Below, piece by piece: positions 1-5,030 of a stretch of 5,030 nucleotides of DNA (within the stretch, counting starts at the first letter, position 1; the number at the start of each line of letters is the position of its first letter). This DNA comes from Klebsiella pneumoniae (GTDB taxonomy: Bacteria; Pseudomonadota; Gammaproteobacteria; Pseudomonadales; Azotimanducaceae). The position numbers and the translations under genes were made by a program. The stretch lies in assembly GCA_945878745.1 (NCBI GenBank), contig CAMDVY010000265.1, positions 1 through 5,030 on the forward strand, written 5' to 3'. The notes under the pieces are model-generated. The model did not search any database. It saw only the letters and a list, made by a program, of their open reading frames with translations, and was not told where the DNA came from.

Positions 1-639
1 GAATTCGAACTCAGCGCCGTGCCGACAGAAGGTTTGACGACGTGGTTCAACACCTCATACCTGAAAACCACGCGCCAGGGATTCTGTACTGACCCGGATG
101 GTCCGAGTGGTACCGATCCGAACAATCCTCCGACCCAAGGTGGTCCTACCTCCCAAGGTCTGCCCGTCTGCGGTACGCCAGAGCGAATCAATGACGCGAT
201 CGGAAACTTTGTTGGGTGGCTGGTACCCAATGATCTGAATAATCTCAATCCAACTGGCCGATCTCCCAAGTGGACGTACTCGGCGGGATTCGCCTATGAG
301 TTTCCGTGGAAAGATTTTGGCTCATTCACCATCAATGGTGACTGGCTGCATTCGGGCAAACAGACCATCGCCGGATCTCGTGTGAGCGAACTGCCTGGCG
401 TACCACAGTTCAACGGCGATTTCCTCAGCCACTTCCGGAGTGCTTCGGATATCTTCAACGCGAGTTTGATCTGGCGATCCCCGGAAACCCGATATGAGGG
501 CTCCTTCTTCGTCAAGAACCTGACAAATGAGTTGTACTTGCAGTCCGTGACGAACGTCGGTGGATTGCTGGAATTCCGGACTCCGAACCAGCGCCGCCAC
601 TGGGGTCTGGAAGTCCGGGTCAATCTGGGCGACATCTGA
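1..639 (+). CDS. TonB-dependent receptor, C-terminal part (5' end outside window)
   Basis: This is the last 212 codons of an outer-membrane TonB-dependent receptor. Such receptors import scarce or bulky substrates using energy passed from the inner membrane by TonB-ExbBD. The frame is open to the left edge, so the plug domain and most of the barrel are missing. The visible part looks like terminal beta-strands of the barrel. It opens with ELSAVPTEGL, close to the family's usual 'ELSA.PT.GL' strand, and near the end has the 'VKNLTNELY' turn followed by a last strand, RRHWGLEVRVNLGDI. Between strands, residues of about 29-57 of this fragment form a Gly/Pro/Asn-rich stretch flanked by Cys29 and Cys57, probably an extracellular loop closed by a disulfide (inference). 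The protein ends in Ile rather than the aromatic residue common at barrel C-termini. Family assignment is firm. The ligand is unknown, although the adjacent catabolic genes suggest an organic substrate rather than a siderophore. Confidence 0.88.
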   Translation, partial: EFELSAVPTEGLTTWFNTSYLKTTRQGFCTDPDGPSGTDPNNPPTQGGPTSQGLPVCGTPERINDAIGNFVGWLVPNDLNNLNPTGRSPKWTYSAGFAYEFPWKDFGSFTINGDWLHSGKQTIAGSRVSELPGVPQFNGDFLSHFRSASDIFNASLIWRSPETRYEGSFFVKNLTNELYLQSVTNVGGLLEFRTPNQRRHWGLEVRVNLGDI

Positions 640-725
640 TGGTCTGACCCCGAAGAGGGCACCCACTTTCTGCGAAAACTGTGTAAAGTTCGACGTAGAA
701 CACGTGATAGCAGAGAGTGGGTGCA
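640..725 (+). promoter_or_regulatory. Non-coding gap with short inverted repeats, possible operator/promoter region
   Basis: This is the longest gap in the window, and the most likely place for a promoter of the enzyme genes if they are not simply co-transcribed with the receptor. Short dyads lie close together: AACT/AGTT with a 6-base spacer (677-690), GTTC/GAAC with a 6-base spacer (688-701), and the palindrome CACGTG (701-706). I see no convincing -35/-10 pair and no hairpin followed by a T run, so neither a promoter nor a terminator is proven. Each dyad is short enough to arise by chance; only their clustering is suggestive. Confidence 0.2.
712..717 (+). promoter_or_regulatory. Shine-Dalgarno-like site for the first acyl-CoA dehydrogenase
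   Basis: The purine run AGAGAG ends 8 bases before the ATG at 726 and has no equivalent at proper distance from the in-frame GTG at 717, which it overlaps. It therefore favours ATG 726 as the start. It is only a moderate match to the anti-Shine-Dalgarno sequence. Confidence 0.45.
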
Positions 726-1925
726 ATGACCAACCTGGAATCGTTCCGCAGCGAAACACGCGATTGGCTCGAAGCCAACTGCCCAACCACTTGTCGTGGC
801 AAGGACAGCGTCCTGCCTGACATGATGTGGGGAGGTCGTCGTCAGACCTTCAATCATCCAGACCACAGGCTTTGGTTCGATCGATTGGTCGAAAAAGGCT
901 ATACCGTGCCGACCTGGGCTCCTGCCTATGGTGGCGCCGGCCTGACGGCTGAGCAGAACAAGGTTTTGCAGGAGGAGATGGCCAGGATCGGAACGCGATC
1001 CATGCTGTTCAATTTCGGGATCGCCATGCTGGCACCCGCCCTTCTGGAGTTTGCTACCGAAGAACAGAAGCAGTTGCACCTTACCCGGACGGCGCGTGGA
1101 GAAATTCGCTGGTGCCAGGGATACAGCGAACCGGGTGCAGGTTCCGACCTTGCGAGTCTGCGGACACGTGCGGTGCGAGAGGGCGATGAGTATGTCGTGA
1201 ATGGCCAGAAGATCTGGACATCTGACGCCAACGTGTCTGACTGGATTTTCTGTCTGGTCCGAACTGATCCGTCGGCGCCCAAGCATCAGGGCATCAGCTT
1301 TCTGCTGTTTGACATGGAGTCACCTGGTGTCTCGACCTCACCGATCGAGCTGATCAGTGGCTCCTCGCCGTTCTGCCAGACGTTTTTTGACAATGTCCGC
1401 GTGCCAGCGTCCCAACTCATCCATCAGGAAAACAAAGGCTGGGATGTGGCCAAAAAGCTTCTGCTGCACGAACGAACCATGCTCGCCGACGGTGGGCGTG
1501 GCAGTGCCAGCGGCCCGGTACGCAAATCGATCCTGCAAGTAGCGAGGGACGCTCTGCAGGCGCCCGAAGGTCGCTTGCCACATGCCGCTTTCCGGGAGGA
1601 AATCGTGCAGTCCGAGATGGACCGCATCTCCTACGAAGCCACGCTCAAGCGAACGATGGATGGGGTCAAGGCTGGCAGAGGGATGGGGCCGGAAGGTTCG
1701 ATGTTCAAACTCTACCTGTCGGAAATGAACCAGCGTGGTTCGGATCTGCGTCAGCGACTGGCCGGGCACGAGAGCCTGGTCTGGTCCGGTGAGGATTGTC
1801 CGGCGGATGAGCGACAAATCACGCGGGAGTGGCTCTACGGCAAAGCGTCCACGATTCTCGGCGGTACCTCCGAAATCCAGCTCAACATCATCTCCAAGCG
1901 TGTGCTTGGTCTGCCCGGCGATTGA
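726..1925 (+). CDS. Acyl-CoA dehydrogenase, catalytic (large, PimC/FadE26-like) subunit
   Basis: This is a FAD-dependent acyl-CoA dehydrogenase of 399 residues (a normal family length) that would introduce an alpha,beta double bond into an acyl-CoA in the cytoplasm. Residues of about 1-115 form the N-terminal helical domain with the typical 'P..YGGAGL' segment. The middle beta domain carries WCQGYSEPGAGSD (about 129-141) and KIWTS (162-166), which contact flavin and substrate. The C-terminal helical domain has HERT at 248-251, where Glu249 sits at the position of the catalytic base in isovaleryl-CoA dehydrogenase and steroid-type enzymes. The tail has LGGTSEIQ (378-385), with Gly where medium-chain enzymes have their catalytic Glu. 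The 'R..FG...FQ' and 'Q.HGG.G' motifs that complete a neighbouring subunit's FAD site are not visible. This suggests an obligate partner, presumably the next gene, which starts 12 bases on. Starting at ATG 726 rather than GTG 717 fits the better-spaced ribosome site. The substrate is unknown. Confidence 0.93.
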   Translation: MTNLESFRSETRDWLEANCPTTCRGKDSVLPDMMWGGRRQTFNHPDHRLWFDRLVEKGYTVPTWAPAYGGAGLTAEQNKVLQEEMARIGTRSMLFNFGIAMLAPALLEFATEEQKQLHLTRTARGEIRWCQGYSEPGAGSDLASLRTRAVREGDEYVVNGQKIWTSDANVSDWIFCLVRTDPSAPKHQGISFLLFDMESPGVSTSPIELISGSSPFCQTFFDNVRVPASQLIHQENKGWDVAKKLLLHERTMLADGGRGSASGPVRKSILQVARDALQAPEGRLPHAAFREEIVQSEMDRISYEATLKRTMDGVKAGRGMGPEGSMFKLYLSEMNQRGSDLRQRLAGHESLVWSGEDCPADERQITREWLYGKASTILGGTSEIQLNIISKRVLGLPGD

Positions 1926-1929
1926 GGAG
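1924..1929 (+). promoter_or_regulatory. Shine-Dalgarno site overlapping the preceding stop codon
   Basis: GAGGAG begins on the second base of the TGA stop of the first dehydrogenase gene and ends 8 bases before the ATG at 1938. Ribosomes ending the first subunit uncover the site for the second, an arrangement that suits translational coupling and balanced synthesis of two subunits of one complex (the coupling is inference). Confidence 0.8.
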
Positions 1930-1937
1930 TTCGCGAC

Positions 1938-3074
1938 ATGTCATTGATTCTGAATGAAGAACAGGTCCAGCTGCAGGACAGCGCGAAGAGCTTTGTCGGT
2001 GATAACTGGACGGTTGGCGAACTGCGCAAGCTGCGTACCGCCTCCGGCAAGGGTTACTCCGAGGCGCTCTGGGCAAAGGCTGCCGAGCTGGGATGGTTGG
2101 CCATACCCTTCGAAGAAGCTTACGGTGGGTTGGGTCTGGGTTACGCTGAACTGGGCATTGTTCTGGAAGAACTGGGTCGAGGCCTGGTCGTTCTGCCTAT
2201 CCTGTCGTCGGTTGTGCTGGGTGGTGGTGCTCTTCAGTTGGGTGGTTCCGATGCCCAGAAAAAAACCTGGCTGCCCAAGGTTGCCGACGGCTCTGCGGTT
2301 CTGAGCCTCGCCAGCCAGGAAACCGCTCAACATGACCCGTATCGCGTGACGATGACTGCCGTCAAGGATGGTGCCGGCTGGCGTCTGAATGGCCGCAAGG
2401 TTCTGGTACCCGATGGCCATACCGCAGACCAGATCGTTGTGGTCGCACGCACATCGGGCAAGACGGACGAGCGTCACGGTCTGTCGCTGTTTCTGATCGA
2501 CCCCAAAACCGCCGGGGTCGAGGTCAAGCGCAATCTGCTGCTCGACAGTCGGGTTGCCGCCAACCTCCAGTTGACGGATGTGCGACTGCCGGCTGACGCC
2601 GTGATCGGTACGATCGATCAGGGCGCTGATGTGCTTGATGAAGTGCTGCTGCGTGCTGCCGTTGCGCTGTCCTCAGACATGGTCGGTGGGATTCAACAGA
2701 CGTTTGCCATCACGCTGGAGTACCTGCAGGTACGCGAACAGTTTGGTGCCAAGATCGGTTCATTCCAGGGGCTGAAACACCGCGCTGCGCGATGGTTCTG
2801 CGAGATGGAGCTCTCCCGATCGATCGTCCTCCAGACATTGCGGGCCATCGACGACAACGCCGACAACCGCGCAAGTCTGGCTTCGGTGTGCAAGGCGAGG
2901 GTATCGGATACCGCTCGACTCAGTGGCCGGGAAGGCGTGCAGATGCACGGCGGCATCGGCGTCACGGATGAACACGATATCGGGCTTTACATGAAACGCG
3001 GGCGGGTATCGGAACTGATGTTTGGTGATGCATCGTTCCACCGGGATCGGTTTGCACAGATGAAAGGTTATTGA
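1938..3074 (+). CDS. Acyl-CoA dehydrogenase, non-catalytic partner (small, PimD/FadE28-like) subunit
   Basis: This 378-residue protein has the acyl-CoA dehydrogenase fold but lacks an obvious catalytic base. The N-terminus (LNEEQVQLQDSAKSF) and AYGGLGLGYAELGIVLEELG (61-80) are typical of the helical domain. The middle domain is degenerate: ASQETAQHDP (125-134) replaces the flavin motif 'TEP.AGSD', and KVLVPDG (154-160) replaces 'K.WITN'. The C-terminal domain keeps REQFG...FQ (from 266) and QMHGGIG (335-341), which in the family contact the FAD of the neighbouring subunit. Neither known Glu position is filled: the segment LLRAAVAL (237-244) has Ala where Glu is expected, and MFGD (361-364) has Gly where medium-chain enzymes have Glu. 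It most likely pairs with the preceding gene product as an alpha2-beta2 enzyme with two FADs, as shown for mycobacterial ChsE complexes. Proteins like this are often labelled pimeloyl-CoA dehydrogenase small subunit, but the true substrate is not shown by sequence. Confidence 0.92.
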   Translation: MSLILNEEQVQLQDSAKSFVGDNWTVGELRKLRTASGKGYSEALWAKAAELGWLAIPFEEAYGGLGLGYAELGIVLEELGRGLVVLPILSSVVLGGGALQLGGSDAQKKTWLPKVADGSAVLSLASQETAQHDPYRVTMTAVKDGAGWRLNGRKVLVPDGHTADQIVVVARTSGKTDERHGLSLFLIDPKTAGVEVKRNLLLDSRVAANLQLTDVRLPADAVIGTIDQGADVLDEVLLRAAVALSSDMVGGIQQTFAITLEYLQVREQFGAKIGSFQGLKHRAARWFCEMELSRSIVLQTLRAIDDNADNRASLASVCKARVSDTARLSGREGVQMHGGIGVTDEHDIGLYMKRGRVSELMFGDASFHRDRFAQMKGY

Positions 3075-3083
3075 CTCTCTTCC

Positions 3084-3089
3084 AGGAAG
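3084..3089 (+). promoter_or_regulatory. Shine-Dalgarno site deciding the start of the first Rieske oxygenase
   Basis: AGGAAG ends 6 bases before ATG 3096. Another ATG at 3091 is out of frame and only one base from the site. An in-frame ATG at 3120 has no good site in front of it. This supports 3096. Confidence 0.7.
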
Positions 3090-3095
3090 CATGAC

Positions 3096-4274
3096 ATGGC
3101 GCGAGATACGCTGATCGAAATGACTCGCAAGGAGATCGCCAACCTCGAGCAGGGGCGGATCGATCTTGCACCTGACATTCTCAAGGTCCCCACGCGGGCC
3201 TATTTCGATCCTCAGCGATACGCGCGGGAGGTCGAGAAGATCTTCAAGCGCATGCCCTTGGCGCTGGGTTTTTCCTGTGAATTACGAAATCCCGGCGACT
3301 ATCGTGCGATGACCGTGAGCGAAGTGCCTGTTCTCATGGTGCGTGGGCAGGATGGAGTCATGCGGGCCTTTGTGAACATGTGCAGCCATCGGGGCAACTA
3401 TGTGGTCGAGGATGGCAGCGGCAGCGCCAAGCGATTTCGCTGCAACTACCACGCCTGGACTTATGACACCCAGGGCGCGCTGACCAGTGTGTTCGAAGAA
3501 AAGAATTTTGGCTGCATCGAGAAGAGTGAGCTGGGTCTGACGCCATTGCCATGTGCGGAACGGGCAGGGTTGGTGTGGGTCAATCTGGATCCAGCGTCGA
3601 CGCTGGATATCGATCTGTTCCTCAGCGGCTACGGAGAGATGCTTGGGCATCTGCGATTTGACGACGCCTACATGGGTGGTCGCCAGGAAATCGATGGGCC
3701 GAACTGGAAGGTTGCGTACGACGGCTATCGCGACTTTTATCACGTGCCGATTCTTCATCACGACACGCTCGGCCCGGAAGGCCCATTCCAGCCCGATTAT
3801 TATGTGTGGGGTCCCCACGTCCGCGTGGCCACCCCCAAGGGACATGACCACTTCAAGGGCAGGCCAGAGTCGGAATGGACCAACGATGAGATGACACCCG
3901 GTGTCTGGACCATTTTCCCGAACATCTCGATCGCGGGCAGTCCGACGACGGGTTACATGGTCTCGCAGATGTTTCCGGGCAAGACTGTCACCGAATCGCG
4001 CACCATCCAGAATTTCCTGCGGTATGGCGATGAGTCCAAGAAAAATCAGACCGAACTCGACCAGTTCATGGGGTTCATGCGCCATGTGGTCGAAGATGAG
4101 GATTACGGTACCGGCAAGAAAGTGCAGACTGCGCTTGCGACCGGTGCCAAGGAGTACTCGCTGTTTGGCCGCAACGAAGGTGGTGGACAGCTCTTTCACA
4201 AGTGGGTCGACGCCCTGCTTGAAACCAGCGACGCTGAGCTGCCGGCACTGTTTCGGCGTGGGGTAACCCTTTAA
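3096..4274 (+). CDS. Rieske [2Fe-2S] non-haem iron oxygenase, large (alpha) subunit, first copy
   Basis: This is a complete 392-residue aromatic-ring-hydroxylating-type oxygenase, which uses O2 and reducing electrons to hydroxylate or demethylate an organic substrate in the cytoplasm. The N-terminal Rieske domain binds the 2Fe-2S cluster through Cys96-X-His98, 17 residues, then Cys116-X2-His119. The catalytic domain has NWK (203-205) and D209-G-Y-R-D213-F-Y-H216-x4-H221. His216 and His221 are the facial iron ligands, and Asp213, three residues before the first His, matches the inter-subunit bridging Asp of naphthalene dioxygenase. The third ligand is probably Asp336 in VEDEDYGTGKKVQ, placed by its spacing to Gln344. 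LFGRNEGGGQLFHKW (356-370) is a common C-terminal pattern in this family. Gly210 stands where many relatives have Asn. No beta subunit follows, suggesting an alpha-only (often trimeric) enzyme. Its ferredoxin and reductase must be encoded elsewhere. The gene starts 21 bases after the dehydrogenase pair, so co-transcription is likely. The substrate is unknown. Confidence 0.93.
   Translation: MARDTLIEMTRKEIANLEQGRIDLAPDILKVPTRAYFDPQRYAREVEKIFKRMPLALGFSCELRNPGDYRAMTVSEVPVLMVRGQDGVMRAFVNMCSHRGNYVVEDGSGSAKRFRCNYHAWTYDTQGALTSVFEEKNFGCIEKSELGLTPLPCAERAGLVWVNLDPASTLDIDLFLSGYGEMLGHLRFDDAYMGGRQEIDGPNWKVAYDGYRDFYHVPILHHDTLGPEGPFQPDYYVWGPHVRVATPKGHDHFKGRPESEWTNDEMTPGVWTIFPNISIAGSPTTGYMVSQMFPGKTVTESRTIQNFLRYGDESKKNQTELDQFMGFMRHVVEDEDYGTGKKVQTALATGAKEYSLFGRNEGGGQLFHKWVDALLETSDAELPALFRRGVTL
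3589..3608. repeat. Perfect 20-bp palindrome within the first Rieske oxygenase gene
   Basis: The arm ATCCAGCGTC (3589-3598) is followed with no spacer by its exact reverse complement GACGCTGGAT (3599-3608); the next outer pair (3588/3609) does not match. It covers codons for Asp165 to Asp171 (DPASTLD), just after the Rieske domain. It could be a protein-binding dyad, could form an mRNA stem, or could be coincidence. The central 8 bases CGTCGACG recur at 4277-4284, just after this gene. Confidence 0.6.
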
Positions 4275-4333
4275 GTCGTCGACGTTTTTTCCCAACATCG
4301 TTTGAACATGACAACCGAGCGGAGGATTCAGCA
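4275..4333 (+). other. Spacer between the two Rieske genes, with strong Shine-Dalgarno site at 4321-4326
   Basis: The 59-bp gap holds the 8-bp palindrome CGTCGACG (4277-4284) directly followed by TTTTTT (4285-4290). The palindrome has no room for a loop with a stable stem, so this is not a convincing terminator. GGAGGA at 4321-4326 ends 7 bases before the ATG at 4334 and is the strongest ribosome site in the window, giving good support for that start. A tiny ORF from ATG 4308 overlaps the start in another frame and is not considered a gene. Confidence 0.6.
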
Positions 4334-5030
4334 ATGGCTGAGGCAACCATAGACCGAACGATCAAGAGATGGCCCGAGCAACAACTGCGTGGTCATCGCA
4401 TCCCGGGTTCTCGCTATACCTCGAAAGAGTTTGCCGAGAAAGAGTGGGAAGGCATGTGGACCAAGGTCTGGCTGCTGCTCGGTCGTGAATCCGAGATGCC
4501 GAACCATGGTGACTGGCAAATGGAGGAGGTCGGGCCGGAAAACATCCTGATGGTCCGGCAGAAAGATGGCAGCGTAAAAGCGTTCTACAACATCTGCCAG
4601 CATCGGGGAAATCCCCTGGTATCCGGCGAGAAGGGAAGCGTGAAGCGGTTTGTTTGTCGCTACCACAGCTGGGCATTCATGCCGGATGGCTCGTTGAATT
4701 TTGCGCCAGACGCCGAGGACTTTGCCGAGGGCAATCCTTGTGGGAAGGTGCGGCTGGAAGAGCTTCGCTGCGAAACTTTTGCCGGCTTTGTCTGGGTCAA
4801 CATGGATCTGGACTGCGTCAGCCTGAAGGAGTTTCTCGGACCGATCTGGGATGACTGGACCCGCTGGGAACTCCACAAGTGGAAGCGGTATGTCGGTCTG
4901 ACCACGACATTGCCGTGCAACTGGAAAGTGGTACTCGACAATTTCAACGAGTCCTACCACGTGCCGACGGTGCACATGGGTGCCACCATCACGACCAATC
5001 GTCGCACGGTGAATGGCAACGTCAACACCA
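4334..5030 (+). CDS. Rieske [2Fe-2S] non-haem iron oxygenase, large (alpha) subunit, second copy (3' end outside window)
   Basis: The first 232 residues of a second Rieske oxygenase are present; the frame is open to the right edge and probably about half the protein is missing. The Rieske cluster is bound by Cys88-X-His90, 17 residues, then Cys108-X2-His111. The catalytic domain begins with NWK (196-198) and the motif D202-N-F-N-E206-S-Y-H209-x4-H214. His209 and His214 are iron ligands; the third, an Asp, would lie beyond the window. At the bridging position three residues before the first His there is Glu206, as in CntA-type and several other alpha-only oxygenases, where the upstream paralogue has Asp213. 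The two proteins share layout but differ widely outside the motifs, so they look like old paralogues with different substrates or regiochemistry rather than a recent duplication. The strong Shine-Dalgarno site and the same orientation suggest it belongs to the same operon. No assignment of substrate is possible from this fragment. Confidence 0.92.
   Translation, partial: MAEATIDRTIKRWPEQQLRGHRIPGSRYTSKEFAEKEWEGMWTKVWLLLGRESEMPNHGDWQMEEVGPENILMVRQKDGSVKAFYNICQHRGNPLVSGEKGSVKRFVCRYHSWAFMPDGSLNFAPDAEDFAEGNPCGKVRLEELRCETFAGFVWVNMDLDCVSLKEFLGPIWDDWTRWELHKWKRYVGLTTTLPCNWKVVLDNFNESYHVPTVHMGATITTNRRTVNGNVNT

Noticed and set aside
1..6. The window begins exactly with an EcoRI site (GAATTC), hinting at a cloned fragment end
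   Set aside because: A second uncut GAATTC lies at 571-576, and the frame reads through the first site as normal receptor sequence, so there is no sign of a vector junction.
294..1286. 330-codon open frame on the minus strand across the receptor end and first dehydrogenase gene
   Set aside because: It lies opposite two clear genes and their gap. The translation shows no recognisable domain, and the plus strand fully explains this stretch by family motifs.
2720..2733. Perfect 14-bp palindrome GTACCTGCAGGTAC in the second dehydrogenase gene
   Set aside because: A palindrome of this size is expected by chance at roughly 0.3 per 5 kb, and it lies in the conserved coding region just before the REQFG motif.
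4275..4290. Possible terminator: CGTCGACG followed by six T
   Set aside because: With a minimal loop the stem would be only two base pairs, too weak for an intrinsic terminator. The following gene is in the same orientation with a good ribosome site.
3282..4346. 354-codon open frame on the minus strand opposite the first Rieske gene
   Set aside because: It is a shadow of the codon pattern of a gene with intact Rieske and iron-site motifs. Its His/Arg/Pro-rich translation resembles no family.
4308..4352. Short ORF of 14 codons from ATG 4308 overlapping the start of the second Rieske gene
   Set aside because: No ribosome site precedes it and the peptide has no recognisable feature. The GGAGGA site clearly serves ATG 4334.
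4328..4975. 215-codon open frame on the minus strand opposite the second Rieske gene
   Set aside because: The plus-strand frame has all expected motifs and a strong ribosome site. The minus-strand product has none.

Overview
The window reads as part of a catabolic gene cluster from a Gram-negative bacterium, most likely a proteobacterium. A TonB-dependent outer-membrane receptor implies an outer membrane, and base composition is moderately GC-rich (high 50s percent by eye, not computed). The phylum call is inference. Nothing here fixes the genus.

Layout, all on the + strand. At 1-639 is the 3' end of a TonB-dependent receptor gene, cut by the left edge. An 86-bp non-coding gap (640-725) follows, with no evident terminator. 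Next are two acyl-CoA dehydrogenase genes 12 bp apart (726-1925 and 1938-3074). After a 21-bp gap comes a complete Rieske non-haem iron oxygenase large subunit (3096-4274). After a 59-bp gap comes a second, different Rieske oxygenase large subunit (4334 to beyond 5030), cut by the right edge. The short gaps and good Shine-Dalgarno sites suggest the four enzyme genes are one operon. The receptor may belong to it or may be separately transcribed.

How they may work together (inference): the receptor imports a large or poorly permeant compound. The two Rieske enzymes insert oxygen into it or one of its products. The two dehydrogenases desaturate a CoA thioester derived from it. The dehydrogenase sequences are complementary. 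The first has the catalytic Glu and the flavin-side motif but lacks the C-terminal FAD-partner motifs. The second has the partner motifs but no catalytic Glu. This is the signature of obligate heterotetrameric (alpha2-beta2) dehydrogenases such as the actinobacterial steroid ChsE enzymes, and of PimC/PimD-type large/small pairs. The substrate cannot be read from the sequence. Sterol-like, terpenoid, alicyclic or aromatic-acid compounds are all compatible. No ferredoxin, reductase, beta subunit, CoA ligase or regulator lies inside the window.

The most unusual non-genic signal is a perfect 20-bp palindrome at 3589-3608 inside the first oxygenase gene. There are no RNA genes, mobile elements or CRISPR arrays that I can see. 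All protein families are known. What may be new is the combination and its substrate.
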